Assembly (NCBI RefSeq): GCF_011493005.1
Contig: NZ_CP049158.1
Span: 1,302,001-1,366,000 of the forward strand
Direction: 5' to 3'
DNA from: Caballeronia sp. SBC1
GTDB lineage: Bacteria; Pseudomonadota; Gammaproteobacteria; Burkholderiales; Burkholderiaceae
Length of the DNA stretch: 64,000 nt
The notes beneath the pieces are model-generated. The model worked only from the letters and a program-made list of their open reading frames with translations, did not search any database and was not told the origin of the DNA. Positions 1 to 9,561 of this stretch are shown here, piece by piece; within the stretch, counting starts at the first letter, position 1, and every line of letters begins with the position of its first letter. Made by a program: the position numbers and the translations under genes.

Positions 1-1218
1 TTCCAGAAAGCGCATCCGGTGAGCTTCCCGTATCTCAGCGATCTCGGTTACGACAAGAACATTGCATCGGTTGAAAAACTCGACGACTACACAGTGCGCT
101 TCACGCTGCACACATCGGACGTGGTGTTCGTGCGCAACATAGCAATGGAATTCGCCTCCATTGTGTCGGCGCAATACGCCGATCAGTTGCTGAAGGCAGG
201 CAAGACCGAGGACTTGAACCAGAAGCCCGTGGGCACGGGGCCATTCGTATTCCGCGACTATCAGAAAGACGCGACCATCCGCTACGACGCGAATCCGGAC
301 TTCTGGAACAAGAAGGACGTGCATGTCGCGAAACTGGTGTTCGCGATCACACCGGACGCCGCCGTGCGCATGCAGAAACTCGCAAGCGGCGAATGCCAGA
401 TGACGGCCTTCCCGCGCCCCGCCGACATCCAGACCGCCCGCAGTAACCCTAGCCTCGCGGTGCTCTCGGGCGTAGGTTTCAACGTGGCTTATGTCGGCTA
501 TAACACCACCCACAAGCCGCTTGATAACGTCCTGGTGCGTCGCGCGCTGGACATGGCCGTCGACAAGCCGGCCATCTTGAAGAGCGTCTACGAAGGCGCT
601 GCGACCGTGGCCTCGAATCCAATGCCGCCGTCGCAATGGTCGTATAACAAGGCGTTGAAAGATGCGCCTTATGATCCTGCGAAGGCCCGTGAACTGCTGA
701 AGCAAGCGGGCTTTCCGAACGGCTTTTCGATCACGTTATGGGCCATGCCCGTGCAGCGCGGTTACAACCCGAACGCTCGCCTGATGGCGCAATTGATTCA
801 ATCGGACTGGGCGAAGATTGGCGTGAAAGCGAACATCGTGACCTACGAATGGGCCGAATATAACAAGCGCGCGAAAGAAGGCGGCGAGCACGACGCCATC
901 CTCTACGGCTGGATGGGCGATAACGGCGACCCGGACAACTGGCTCGGCACGACGCTCGGCTGCGACGCGGTGCATGGCAGCAACGTGGCGAAGTGGTGCA
1001 ACAAGCAATTCGACGATCTGCTCGGGAAAGCGCGGCTGATCACCGACCAGCCGACGCGCACCAAGCTGTACGAGCAGGCGCAGGTTGTGTTCAAGGACCA
1101 GGTTCCGTACACGCCAATCGCCCACGCCAACGCGTTCCAGTTGATGACGAAGGACGTCAAAGGATACGAGATCAGCCCGCTGGGCGGTCATCGCTTCGAC
1201 GGCATTTCGCTCGACTGA
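1..1218 (+). CDS. ABC transporter substrate-binding protein, DppA-like (5' truncated by window edge)
   Basis: This is the C-terminal part of a family 5 (peptide/opine/nickel) extracellular solute-binding protein. Such proteins capture di- or oligopeptides in the periplasm and pass them to an ABC permease. The frame is open from base 1 (Phe-Gln-Lys before the first in-frame GTG at 19), so the start lies outside the window. About 405 residues are visible; the family is usually near 530. The VGTGPF motif, the region around NPDFW and the C-terminal YTPIAHAN stretch are typical of DppA-type proteins. No permease or ATPase gene follows: the next gene is convergent. Dipeptide binding rather than another solute is an inference from overall resemblance to DppA. 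Confidence 0.9.
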   Translation, partial: FQKAHPVSFPYLSDLGYDKNIASVEKLDDYTVRFTLHTSDVVFVRNIAMEFASIVSAQYADQLLKAGKTEDLNQKPVGTGPFVFRDYQKDATIRYDANPDFWNKKDVHVAKLVFAITPDAAVRMQKLASGECQMTAFPRPADIQTARSNPSLAVLSGVGFNVAYVGYNTTHKPLDNVLVRRALDMAVDKPAILKSVYEGAATVASNPMPPSQWSYNKALKDAPYDPAKARELLKQAGFPNGFSITLWAMPVQRGYNPNARLMAQLIQSDWAKIGVKANIVTYEWAEYNKRAKEGGEHDAILYGWMGDNGDPDNWLGTTLGCDAVHGSNVAKWCNKQFDDLLGKARLITDQPTRTKLYEQAQVVFKDQVPYTPIAHANAFQLMTKDVKGYEISPLGGHRFDGISLD

Positions 1219-1233
1219 TGACGCGAGATTCAA

Positions 1234-1261
1234 GGCGACGGCCTTTGAAAGGCCTGTCGCC
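1234..1261. terminator. Hairpin between convergent genes
   Basis: GGCGAC plus GGCCTTT (1234-1246) pair with AAAGGCC (1248-1254) and GTCGCC (1256-1261), giving a 13-bp stem with one bulged base and a one-base gap at the tip. It lies just after the stop of the binding-protein gene and before the stop of the convergent oxidoreductase gene, so it could end transcription from both sides. There is no long T-tract. Confidence 0.6.
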
Positions 1262-1269
1262 GTACGATT

Positions 1270-1965
1270 TCATGCGGGGTGATCGAAGCTGCCGGGACTC
1301 TTGTCCGTTGCGCTCCATTGTGGCTTGCGATCCCGCTCTGCCTTCTGCAAATGGGCCTTCAGGGCCTCTTTGTCGAAATCCTTCGTGTAGACCGGCGTGC
1401 CCGGCTGCTGACGCCACGAGTCGTCAATACCGCCGTTATCCACCGGATCGAAGCCCATCTCGTTGACGAGTTGCATCACGACGGTTTTCGCGTCGGCGTT
1501 ATCGCCCGAGACCGGCAACGCCACGCGTCCCGGCGTGCCCTCAGGCTTGCCGAGATCGCGCAAATGCGCCGCGTAGATGTTGTTGAAAGCCTTGATGACC
1601 GGACGCCCAATCTGCTGCGCGACCCATGCGCTTTCCATCATGCCGGACTCGATCTCTTCGATACGGCCATCGCGCTCACGCGGATAATAATTGCCGGTAT
1701 CGATCACGACAGTGGTTTCCGGCACATCGTCGAACAGGCCTGCCGGCAAATTCAGCACTTTCTTTTCCGGGATCGTGACCACGATCACGGCAGCGCCGCG
1801 TACCACGTCGGCGAGTTCGGCCGGCTTCGCGCCGGTTTCGCCCGCGACCTCGGCCAGCGTATCCGGCCCTCGCGAATTGCCGATCAGGACCTCATGACCC
1901 TTCTCGACCCAGCGCAGCGCCAGCACGCGGCCAATATTCCCCGCGCCAATGATGCCGATTTTCAT
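1270..1965 (-). CDS. NADP-dependent oxidoreductase, F420-reductase-like (NPDR) family
   Basis: A 231-residue Rossmann-fold protein. The N-terminus carries the dinucleotide-binding motif GIIGAGNIG (residues 3-11), followed by a strand ending in IGNSRGP that probably contacts the 2'-phosphate of NADP. The body matches the family annotated as NADPH-dependent F420 reductase or NAD(P)-binding domain protein; in proteobacteria without F420 the physiological acceptor is unknown. The start is supported by AGGAGG eight bases upstream of the ATG. It is divergent from ahpC with a 298-bp gap, so a shared redox-responsive promoter region is possible, though I see no clear OxyR site. Confidence 0.8.
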   Translation of the reverse strand: MKIGIIGAGNIGRVLALRWVEKGHEVLIGNSRGPDTLAEVAGETGAKPAELADVVRGAAVIVVTIPEKKVLNLPAGLFDDVPETTVVIDTGNYYPRERDGRIEEIESGMMESAWVAQQIGRPVIKAFNNIYAAHLRDLGKPEGTPGRVALPVSGDNADAKTVVMQLVNEMGFDPVDNGGIDDSWRQQPGTPVYTKDFDKEALKAHLQKAERDRKPQWSATDKSPGSFDHPA

Positions 1966-2263
1966 ACACCCTCCTGTTGATTCAGTTAGCTAAAGCGGGA
2001 TGCGTGCAACGCGCATGCCCGCCGTTGTTGACACTGGCGGCGATTCCAGTACTGGCAGCAGCTTCCAGGTAACGATAAAATGCGGCCCCGTTAGTGCGGC
2101 GCCCTTGTGAGTCGCCTGGTTCAGCCGCCTCACTCCGCCGCGTTAACCCTGATAGCCTCACCACATCGACCCCATTAAATCATTCGATTTTCCATATTGG
2201 GCGTCTCCCTTCATACTTCGTTCACTCCTTACCACTTAACTACTTAACACAAGGACATACGCA

Positions 2264-2827
2264 ATGCCGATCATCAACAGCCAGGTCAAACCGTTCAAAG
2301 CCAACGCTTATCACAACGGCGACTTCACCACCGTGACCGACGAAAGCCTGAAGGGCAAATGGTCCGTCCTGGTGTTCTACCCGGCTGACTTCACGTTCGT
2401 TTGCCCGACGGAACTCGGCGATCTGGCCGACCGTTACGCAGAATTCAAGAAGCTGGGCGTGGAAATCTACAGCGTGTCGACCGACACCCACTTCACGCAC
2501 AAGGCATGGCACGACACGTCGGACACAATCGGCAAGATCAAGTATCCGATGATTGCCGATCCGACGCTGGTCATCTCGCGCGCCTTCGACGTGTTGATCG
2601 AAGAAGAAGGCCTGGCGCTGCGTGGCACGTTCGTGATCAACCCGGAAGGCGAGATCAAGCTGTGCGAAATCCACGACAACGGCATTGGCCGTGACGCTGG
2701 CGAACTGCTGCGCAAGGTGCAGGCAGCCCAATACGTGGCAGCACACCCGGGCGAAGTGTGCCCCGCGAAGTGGACGCCGGGCGCTGAAACGCTGACCCCG
2801 TCGCTCGACCTGATTGGCAAGATCTAA
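2264..2827 (+). CDS. ahpC: Alkyl hydroperoxide reductase subunit C (typical 2-Cys peroxiredoxin)
   Basis: AhpC reduces hydrogen peroxide and organic hydroperoxides in the cytosol and is recycled by AhpF. The 187-residue length is exactly that of the family. The peroxidatic cysteine is Cys47 in FTFVCPTE and the resolving cysteine is Cys166 in EVCPAKW. The downstream FVINPEG segment is also typical. An AAGGA ribosome-binding site lies just before the ATG. ahpF follows 140 bp later on the same strand, with an internal hairpin between them. Peroxide induction through OxyR is usual for this operon but was not demonstrated in the upstream sequence. Confidence 0.97.
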   Translation: MPIINSQVKPFKANAYHNGDFTTVTDESLKGKWSVLVFYPADFTFVCPTELGDLADRYAEFKKLGVEIYSVSTDTHFTHKAWHDTSDTIGKIKYPMIADPTLVISRAFDVLIEEEGLALRGTFVINPEGEIKLCEIHDNGIGRDAGELLRKVQAAQYVAAHPGEVCPAKWTPGAETLTPSLDLIGKI

Positions 2828-2883
2828 GCTTTAAATCCTCGCTGCCGTAAATCCTGCATTAAATCCTGGTTGTAAAGCGATGT

Positions 2884-2907
2884 ACCCGGGCTGCTCGCGG
2901 CCCGGGT
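2884..2907 (+). terminator. Intercistronic hairpin between ahpC and ahpF
   Basis: ACCCGGGC (2884-2891) and GCCCGGGT (2900-2907) form a perfect 8-bp GC-rich stem with an 8-base loop and no T-tract. It may be a partial terminator or a 3' stabiliser that favours ahpC mRNA over ahpF, in line with the excess of AhpC over AhpF in many bacteria. Confidence 0.5.
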
Positions 2908-2967
2908 GACGCTCGCCCCGCATTCCTTGCATTAATAAAAACCCTCGTCACACGGACTCGAATCGCC

Positions 2968-4557
2968 ATGCTGGAAGCCAACCTCAAGACTCAGTTGAAA
3001 GCGTATCTGGAAAAGGTCAGCCGGCCGATCGAGATCGTCGCTTCGCTCGACAACTCGCCGAAATCCATCGAGCTGCAAAGCCTGCTGCATGAAATCGCCA
3101 CGCTGTCGGACCGCATTGCGGTGATCGAAAAGCGCGACGATGCGCAACGCAAGCCGTCGTTTTCCATCGGCGAACCGGGTAAGCCCACGGGTATCCGTTT
3201 CGCGGGCATCCCGATGGGCCATGAATTCACGTCGCTGGTTCTGGCGCTGCTCCAGACCGGCGGTCATCCGGTCAAACTCGACGACGCGGTGATCGAACAG
3301 ATCCGCGCGCTCGACGGCGACTATGAGTTTGAAACGTATATCTCGCTGTCGTGCCAGAACTGCCCGGAAGTCGTGCAGGCGCTCAACGTGATGGCGCTCA
3401 TCAATCCGCGTATCCGCCAGGTCACCATCGACGGCGCGTTGTTCCAGAATGAAGTCGAGCAACGCCAGATCATGGCCGTCCCCACCGTCTACATGAACGG
3501 TCAAGTGTTCGGGCAAGGCCGCACTGGCGTGAAGGAAATTCTCGCGAAGCTCGATAGCAGCGCTGGCGCTCGCGCCGCGAAGGAACTCGAAAAGAAAGGC
3601 GTATTCGATGTGCTGATCGTCGGCGGCGGACCTGCCGGCGCAGCGGCTGCCATCTACTCGGCGCGCAAGGGCATCTCGACCGGCGTGGCGGCTGAACGCT
3701 TTGGCGGACAAGTGCTGGATACGCTCGCCATCGAAAACTTCGTCTCCGTGCAAGCGACCGAAGGACCGCAGTTCGCCACCGCGCTCGAGCAGCACGTGAA
3801 GAGCTATGACGTTGACATCATGGACGTGCAGCGCGCCGAAGCGCTTGTGCCCGGCAAGATTCACGAAGTGCGCCTGGCCAACGGCGCGGTGCTGAAAGCG
3901 AAGACGATCGTGCTTGCCACGGGCGCTCGCTGGCGCGAAATCAACGTGCCGGGCGAGAAGGAATATCGCAATCACGGCGTGGCGTATTGCCCGCATTGCG
4001 ACGGCCCGCTGTTCAAGGGCAAGCGTGTTGCGGTGATCGGCGGCGGCAATTCCGGCGTTGAAGCGGCAATCGATCTGGCCGGACTGGTCAGCGCGGTGAC
4101 CTTGCTCGAATTCGGTACGGAGTTGCGTGCCGACGCCGTGCTGCAACGCAAGCTGCGCAGCTTGAAGAACGTGACCATCGTCACGCAGGCTCAGACCACG
4201 GAAGTCACCGGCGACGGCAAGAAGGTCAACGGTCTTTCTTACAAGGATCTGAGTTCGGGCGAAACGAAGCATATCGAGCTGGAAGGCGTCTTCGTTCAGA
4301 TCGGGCTGGTGCCTAATACGGAATGGCTTAAGGGCACCGTCGAATTGTCACGTCACGGCGAGATCGTGGTGGATGCGCGGGGCGCGACGTCGGTGCCGGG
4401 CGTGTTCGCGGCCGGCGATGTGACCACCGTGCCGTTCAAGCAGATCGTGATCGCGGTCGGCGAAGGGGCCAAAGCGTCGCTTAGCGCGTTTGATTACCTG
4501 ATCCGGAATTCGGAGACGGAAACGGTTGAAGCTGAAGTCGACGAAGCGGTGGCCTGA
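2968..4557 (+). CDS. ahpF: Alkyl hydroperoxide reductase subunit F (NADH-dependent flavoprotein disulfide reductase)
   Basis: AhpF passes electrons from NADH through FAD and two disulfide centres to AhpC. The 529-residue chain has the expected order. First comes an N-terminal tandem thioredoxin-like domain with the redox pair Cys129/Cys132 (SCQNC). An FAD-binding domain follows, with [13 protein letters not shown] near residue 216. Then comes the thioredoxin-reductase-type CxxC, Cys341/Cys344 (YCPHCDG), beside the NADH motif VIGGGNSG (residues 356-363). The C-terminal FAD motif GVFAAGDVT is present. Nothing appears missing, so the protein should be active. A strong terminator follows at 4623-4667. 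Confidence 0.97.
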   Translation: MLEANLKTQLKAYLEKVSRPIEIVASLDNSPKSIELQSLLHEIATLSDRIAVIEKRDDAQRKPSFSIGEPGKPTGIRFAGIPMGHEFTSLVLALLQTGGHPVKLDDAVIEQIRALDGDYEFETYISLSCQNCPEVVQALNVMALINPRIRQVTIDGALFQNEVEQRQIMAVPTVYMNGQVFGQGRTGVKEILAKLDSSAGARAAKELEKKGVFDVLIVGGGPAGAAAAIYSARKGISTGVAAERFGGQVLDTLAIENFVSVQATEGPQFATALEQHVKSYDVDIMDVQRAEALVPGKIHEVRLANGAVLKAKTIVLATGARWREINVPGEKEYRNHGVAYCPHCDGPLFKGKRVAVIGGGNSGVEAAIDLAGLVSAVTLLEFGTELRADAVLQRKLRSLKNVTIVTQAQTTEVTGDGKKVNGLSYKDLSSGETKHIELEGVFVQIGLVPNTEWLKGTVELSRHGEIVVDARGATSVPGVFAAGDVTTVPFKQIVIAVGEGAKASLSAFDYLIRNSETETVEAEVDEAVA

Positions 4558-4622
4558 AACAGTCGCGCGACGCGTTTCACCTTACGGATAGCTGTTTAAA
4601 CTTCGATCCTAATGCTGTATTG

Positions 4623-4667
4623 AAATGCCCGACAATCTCCTATCATGTTGATTGCCGGGCATTTTTT
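4623..4667 (+). terminator. Rho-independent terminator of ahpCF
   Basis: An inverted repeat of about 14 bp (AATGCCCGACAATC and GATTGCCGGGCATT, one mismatch) encloses a 12-base loop and ends in a run of six T on the plus strand. It lies about 70 bases after the ahpF stop. Confidence 0.85.
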
Positions 4668-4851
4668 CGTCTTTTCTCAAGCTTACAACGTGTAAAAAAT
4701 GCCGTTAATTAGGCGGTCCGTAAATTGCCTAAAGAATTGTCCCGAGTTGCCGTAGATACCAAGGGTGAGACTCTGTTCTCACGGCGAGTGCCCACCTGCG
4801 GCCATCGGACAGCACTTGTCGATGAACACATCATCTCGAGGTCATGACGGT

Positions 4852-5319
4852 ATGGGAATTCTCGGAAACACCTTCAGCACGTTCTTTCGCGGCCACGGGC
4901 GGTCAAACCCCGGCATGGCGCAAAAGCTCGAACGCGCGCTTCGCCGGGAAGGCGACTTGAAACGCGAACTGACGCAATTGCAGCTCAGGACGGCGGCGAA
5001 CGGGCCCGATCTCGACGTCAAGATGGACCTCATGAAATTCGACGTCGCACAGGAAAAAGCCGCGGTCGCGAGTTTGACGGCGGCGTTGCTCAGCGCGCAG
5101 GAAGACCTGGAACTCGAGAAGGCGAACCGGTCGGCTGCGGTTCATCTCTTGAAAAAACATGGCGTGATCGATGGTGTCTCTTACGCGAGTTTTACGCGTG
5201 AGCAACGGGTCGAGTTGATTGCTGTGGCAATGGATGAGGTCGCCGGGAAGGAGACGACTAGCCGGTGGCGAGCGCGCTCGCCAGCTAGTGCGAAGTCGGG
5301 GAAGAGCAAGGGGACATAA
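4852..5319 (+). CDS. Small coiled-coil protein of unknown function
   Basis: I do not recognise this family. From the ATG at 4852 the product has 155 residues. The central 110 residues are rich in Leu, Glu, Lys and Ala with heptad-like spacing (from AQKLERAL through EDLELEKAN), so a coiled coil is likely. The tail is basic (SRWRARSPASAKSGKSKGT). There is no signal peptide or membrane segment. I chose 4852 because CGAGGT lies about 9 bases upstream; an ATG at 4822 and a GTG at 4765 are in-frame alternatives with weaker sites. It stands alone between the ahpCF terminator and a convergent operon. Low-complexity coiled coils attract false matches, so only the coding call is made. Confidence 0.6.
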   Translation: MGILGNTFSTFFRGHGRSNPGMAQKLERALRREGDLKRELTQLQLRTAANGPDLDVKMDLMKFDVAQEKAAVASLTAALLSAQEDLELEKANRSAAVHLLKKHGVIDGVSYASFTREQRVELIAVAMDEVAGKETTSRWRARSPASAKSGKSKGT

Positions 5320-5498
5320 GCGCCGTTCGGCGGCGGACACAGCACAACAATCGAGCGAGTGTCTGGATCGAAGAATTGCTAAAACAGCCGATCTCTGCCT
5401 CGCCAGTGCTGGCGCAGCTGTTGGCTCGAAACGGAAGGCTGCAGCAAACCCCCAAGACGCTGCCCGTGCGCGGCCTCCCGCTCCGTCACCAGACCGTC

Positions 5499-6365
5499 TT
5501 AGTTAGTTCCCACCGCGCCAAGCAACGCGGGTTCGCCAAACTCCACCAGGTTAGCGTTCGATTGCTTAAAGTACTCGCTCCAAAACTGTTTCAAGGCAGC
5601 CATGGTTAGCGGGTCCCGATAAACTTTCGTCTTCTTCGCGTCCTCCGTCAGAAGTCCTGCGCCAAGGACGTACACCCGGGCACCGCCAAAGTCTGCAATC
5701 AATCCCGCTGCTACCGCTTTCTTGAGCTCGGCAGCCGGGTCGATCTTGCGCACTGCATTGTGTGAATAGAAACTCGAGATGGATGAATTCTCGAGCATGT
5801 CGGACGCCAGGAACAGGACCTTGTCCGACGCAGGCGACGTCCTGATCTTGTCGCCCATATCCTTCAACGCAGCGAGAATATCTGACTTCGCCAGATCGCT
5901 GGTTGCGCCAGCTTCTATCTGCTGGATCGTCGCGACTATCGATTTCTTGGCAAACGCGGCCTGCCCTCCCATGCATGCATCAAAACTTCGCAGGGCACGC
6001 TCGCTCACGTCATCCCGGTCTTTCTCAGGGAACCGCGCCTCAACCACCCCACGGGTGACGACCTCTGTGTATCGTCCCTGCGAAAATGCCGAAAAATCGA
6101 TCACCGTGTAAGCGCTCGCCGGCCGCACCGACCTAAGCGCGTTATCGACGATCTGCGCACGCAGGCGATCGTCAAAAACCGTGGTTTGATCGATTGCCAG
6201 GAAAAACTCTTGCTCAAGCCTAGCGCTCGGCAACTTGAAATGATTCGCCAGATAGCAACTGGGAACATCGTTCACGACGCCGGCCGAGGCAACGTCTGCG
6301 CCGAGACCAAAGACAGCGGCGACGAAAAGGTAAGCGGCGCGTTTTGACATTGGATTCTTGCTCAT
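5499..6365 (-). CDS. Exported vWA-like protein, third gene of an uncharacterised operon
   Basis: A 288-residue protein with a Sec signal peptide (basic N-terminus, hydrophobic residues about 10-28 ending ADVASAG). The mature part shows features of a von Willebrand A-like fold. There is an early strand with an acidic turn (FFLAIDQTT, Asp59), a helix followed by KVLFLASDMLENS (Asp189), and a late strand GARVYVLGAG. The metal site looks degenerate: DQT replaces DxSxS. This fold assignment is inference. The start ATG overlaps the stop of the upstream membrane-protein gene (ATGA), so translation is coupled; a second ATG five codons on would also leave a signal peptide. It is probably periplasmic and works with the two upstream products. 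No close named family comes to mind. Confidence 0.75.
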   Translation of the reverse strand: MSKNPMSKRAAYLFVAAVFGLGADVASAGVVNDVPSCYLANHFKLPSARLEQEFFLAIDQTTVFDDRLRAQIVDNALRSVRPASAYTVIDFSAFSQGRYTEVVTRGVVEARFPEKDRDDVSERALRSFDACMGGQAAFAKKSIVATIQQIEAGATSDLAKSDILAALKDMGDKIRTSPASDKVLFLASDMLENSSISSFYSHNAVRKIDPAAELKKAVAAGLIADFGGARVYVLGAGLLTEDAKKTKVYRDPLTMAALKQFWSEYFKQSNANLVEFGEPALLGAVGTN

Positions 6366-7888
6366 GCTTTAAAGAGATCGTCCAACTCGTTGTCGAGAGT
6401 CGCCCTGTTTTGCTCGGCGCGTTCTTTGCGCAGTTTCAATTCATCGACCACCTTCGCGCGAATCGGTGCGTCGAGCTGCAGGACGAGCTGCTTCTTCCGA
6501 TTAACATCGGACGTGGCTTCGATTTCAGACACGATTGCATCCAGGTCTCGTAGAGAAGCATCTGCCACGGCAACCGGAGCGATTGCAGCGGCGTGAGATC
6601 CTGACGCAGTGTTCGTCACGCCCTTGTCAAGCAAGGTCGTTTCAGCTTTCCCCGCGCTTTTGGGAGGCGAAATGGCAACCAGCGGAGCGCCGTCCAGGTC
6701 GGCCAGTTGGCGCTGTTCAATGACGTAATCGCGAAAGGTCTTCGAAAAAGATTTACCCGCTATGTCCGCATGCTCAGCCATTGCTTTCTGCAGATTTTCA
6801 AGTTGCGACTGAGCGATGGATCGAAAGGGCGCGTAGTAGTTGTTGTAGTCTTCGAACGTTTTGAAACCCTTCGTCGTCTTCCATGCAGCGAGACTCTCAC
6901 GGCCGCCAAAACCCCACGCGAAGCCCCCGAATATGCCCACGATCTGCGTAACTACAAAGATAACGCCGAGCGTGATGAAAGCGGCCGCACCTTCGCTTCG
7001 TGTCGATGAACTTTCTTCAGCCTTCGCACGATCGTCCGCCGCCTTTTGGCTCGAAGAGAGTTCGGCGGGAATCACGGGCGCGGTAGCAAACGGATTACCC
7101 ACATCGGCGCCCTGACTGGTTCCCATCGCCTCACGGGTTTGCTCTGCATTCAAATTGCTCCAGCGCATCCACGTCGACGTACCCGCGATAACGATGATGA
7201 CAGCAACCGTCAGCCCGACCATGAAGTAGCTATGGTCCGTCCCTACGCGATTCGCGGTTTGCGTGTAATCCGGCTCCGCACTGTCAACAGACTGATCGTC
7301 ATCGAGTTTCACCTTCCGGCTTGAAAAACGCGGCTGTGAATTGTCCTGCTTCCATTGCTTGCGGCAACGCGCGACGAGATTAGACCGGTAAAGTTGATGT
7401 CCGGCGACATGTGTGAGGAACACCATGATCACGCACAATACAAAGACGATAGCGAGCATCAGCAACGTATGCGTGTTCGCGCTGCCATCCCTTGCCATCC
7501 AGCTTCCCAGCAGATAGGAGAACCCCAGCCCTTCCGCTATAACCAGCACCGACAGCAATGTCAGCAACCAAAGCGGAGTGGGTGAGCGGCCGCTGTCATC
7601 CGACTTGGCGAGGTACTCGTTACGCTTGCTGAATTCGGCCTTCGACAAGTACGAGATGAACTTGTTGTAGTCGCCGCAAAGCGTGCGCTCTGAGTCAGTC
7701 CAACCGCTTCGATCGTGGACACCACTGCGCGCTAGCCGTGCCGTCTTTCCAACGACCGGAAACGTGTATTTCCAATGATTTAACCAGAACTCAAGCGTCG
7801 AGCGAAATGAAAAAGCTCCGATTGCAAGCAGGACTGCCACTACACATCCCACAAGCCAGCTTAGGTTTGCCTGAATAAATTCCATCAT
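6362..7888 (-). CDS. Polytopic inner-membrane protein of unknown function (middle gene of the trio)
   Basis: A 508-residue protein with about five hydrophobic segments, near residues 10-28, 106-127, 141-165, 220-240 and 303-328. Soluble stretches separate them, and an Ala/Lys/Glu-rich C-terminal half of about 175 residues ends in a probable coiled coil (DELKLRKERAEQNRATLDNEL). The loop between segments 4 and 5 is polar and Ser/Ala rich. I recognise no enzymatic motif. The tandem ATG start has GAGGG 9 bases upstream. It lies 17 bp after the OmpA-lipoprotein gene and overlaps the start of the exported-protein gene by 4 bp. This arrangement suggests an envelope-spanning complex, with this protein as the inner-membrane hub. 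Confidence 0.75.
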   Translation of the reverse strand: MMEFIQANLSWLVGCVVAVLLAIGAFSFRSTLEFWLNHWKYTFPVVGKTARLARSGVHDRSGWTDSERTLCGDYNKFISYLSKAEFSKRNEYLAKSDDSGRSPTPLWLLTLLSVLVIAEGLGFSYLLGSWMARDGSANTHTLLMLAIVFVLCVIMVFLTHVAGHQLYRSNLVARCRKQWKQDNSQPRFSSRKVKLDDDQSVDSAEPDYTQTANRVGTDHSYFMVGLTVAVIIVIAGTSTWMRWSNLNAEQTREAMGTSQGADVGNPFATAPVIPAELSSSQKAADDRAKAEESSSTRSEGAAAFITLGVIFVVTQIVGIFGGFAWGFGGRESLAAWKTTKGFKTFEDYNNYYAPFRSIAQSQLENLQKAMAEHADIAGKSFSKTFRDYVIEQRQLADLDGAPLVAISPPKSAGKAETTLLDKGVTNTASGSHAAAIAPVAVADASLRDLDAIVSEIEATSDVNRKKQLVLQLDAPIRAKVVDELKLRKERAEQNRATLDNELDDLFKA

Positions 7889-7905
7889 GAGTTACGGCCC
7901 TCTTC

Positions 7906-9561
7906 TTAAGTTCGTGCAATGGTTGGCACGTAATTCACTGTGAAATACTTCCCGCCTTTTCCGCGCACCAATTCGCCCGATGATGCCCGGCCTTTCGAGA
8001 AGAGAATGTCGGCGCAGTCGAAGATACCTGGCTGCTTGACGAACACGCGGTACAGCACCCCCTCCTTCACAGCATAAGCATTGACGTCAGGTGACAATCG
8101 CAATTGCGGGGGTCCGGAAAGTCCGCCGTTTTGTTCATAGTCTTTCCAGACGATCAACGTTGGCTTTGCGCCAGGCGCAGTCCCGTTCTTGAGGACCGAG
8201 ACGTCTTTTAACGCGAGATACTGTCCGTTCAAGGACGCACCCCAGCTACTGCCGTAGAGATTTTGCAAATGATCGCGAACCGGGACCGCCTGATCGTTAG
8301 CGACTGATTTAATCGACTTCGATATCCGGGGCCTATCGTTCAGGCAGCTCTTTGAAACAGGGACTTCATCGGCAACAGCTGATGAAAAGAAAAACGACGA
8401 TGTTTGCGCCGGCATCATGGCGAACTGAAGTCCGAGCGAGGTCGGATTAGTTTCAGTCCAACCGAAGTCGATGCCGTCGGCCGCGTTGCTCGTTAAGACG
8501 CTGGAGTTCACATTTGAATCCGATGGCGTCACGCCATTGACAGGCGCACCAGCGACCGATTCCGTCGTCTTTGGAGTGGCACGCGCTTTGGCTGGCTTTG
8601 ATCGAGGAGTTGCGGGCTTGACCGAAGCCACCACAGTGTCAGGCCCCGAGGCGTCATGGACTGATGCAGCTCGATAGTACTGGTACTTTGGCTGCCGGCT
8701 GCCAACATAGCTGTCGAGGATATCGGGGCGCGCCCCGGTCAGGTCGACGATCTCCACCCGGCGGTTTGCAGCGCGACCCTCTACGGTGTGGTTATCCGCG
8801 ACTGGCAGTGTTTCGCCAGCACCTTGATAGAACACGTTCTGAGCCGCGATTCCATGCGATGAAAACAGTTGGGCAACTGCTCGTGCGCGGCGCTCGGATA
8901 GGTCCGCGTTCAGTGAGGAATTGCCCGTGTCGTCCGTGTGACCGACAAGTAAAATCTTGGCGTTCGCAGCTGCAGCCTGATCCGCCTGTCCGGAGGCTTG
9001 GGAGACGCGAACCGACGTGCGGTATTGTTCAGCGATTTCGCCAAAATAGATCTTGGCCTCGGGAGTCAAGACTGCCGATCCGGTTTCGAACTGTGCGTGG
9101 CTTGGCGCGTCGACAAGCGTAAATGTCGTGCCGACCTGTTCTGTCTTGCCCGTTTCCGGAACCTTTGCTTCCAGTGTCTGCGACGAATAAACCAGATTGT
9201 GCTTTTGGGCGATTTTCGAAAGCGCGCATCGACGGTTATCCAGCGCATGTCCCACCATGCCCCCGGCTAACCCGCCAGCAGCGGCGCCAATTGCGGCGCC
9301 GGCCACCTTGTTTTTGTTACCGACGACCGCTCCGAGAATCGCGCCAAGTCCCACCCCGACGGCAACCCCGATATTCCTGCTGTTATTGGCGCAAGGGTCT
9401 GGATCGGCGAAAGTACTTTCAAATACGTTCAGGTCGTTGCCGGAATTGTTGGCATCGTCGCCACCGCCGGATTGCTGCATTCCTGGACCTGCACAGCCGG
9501 AAACGGCAAAAACAGTCGCTGTGGCCAGCCAAATTGATTTGGCTCCCCTTATATCTTTCAT
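7906..9561 (-). CDS. OmpA-domain lipoprotein with glycine zipper and unknown C-terminal domain
   Basis: From the ATG at 9561 (preceded by GAGGGG) the product has 551 residues; an upstream in-frame start at 9579 is less likely. The N-terminus is a lipoprotein signal with lipobox VSGC (Cys23). A glycine-zipper segment (residues 64-104, GVAVGVGLGAILGAVVG and GAAIGAAAGGLAGG) could embed in a membrane. An OmpA peptidoglycan-binding domain spans about 155-275, with GHTDDTG (207-213), the NADLSERRA helix and NRRVEI (267-272). A further 275 residues, Pro/Thr/Ser-rich then structured, match nothing I know. The protein likely tethers the complex to the outer membrane and cell wall. It is first in the three-gene operon. 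Confidence 0.85.
   Translation of the reverse strand: MKDIRGAKSIWLATATVFAVSGCAGPGMQQSGGGDDANNSGNDLNVFESTFADPDPCANNSRNIGVAVGVGLGAILGAVVGNKNKVAGAAIGAAAGGLAGGMVGHALDNRRCALSKIAQKHNLVYSSQTLEAKVPETGKTEQVGTTFTLVDAPSHAQFETGSAVLTPEAKIYFGEIAEQYRTSVRVSQASGQADQAAAANAKILLVGHTDDTGNSSLNADLSERRARAVAQLFSSHGIAAQNVFYQGAGETLPVADNHTVEGRAANRRVEIVDLTGARPDILDSYVGSRQPKYQYYRAASVHDASGPDTVVASVKPATPRSKPAKARATPKTTESVAGAPVNGVTPSDSNVNSSVLTSNAADGIDFGWTETNPTSLGLQFAMMPAQTSSFFFSSAVADEVPVSKSCLNDRPRISKSIKSVANDQAVPVRDHLQNLYGSSWGASLNGQYLALKDVSVLKNGTAPGAKPTLIVWKDYEQNGGLSGPPQLRLSPDVNAYAVKEGVLYRVFVKQPGIFDCADILFSKGRASSGELVRGKGGKYFTVNYVPTIART

Noticed and set aside
1966..2263. OxyR site in the ahpC upstream gap
   Set aside because: I found ATAG near 2152 but not the spaced ATAG/CTAT repeats; a direct binding test would be needed.
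2932..4272. Minus-strand 446-codon frame opposite ahpF
   Set aside because: Fully antisense to ahpF, whose cofactor and CxxC motifs are clear; no ribosome-binding site.
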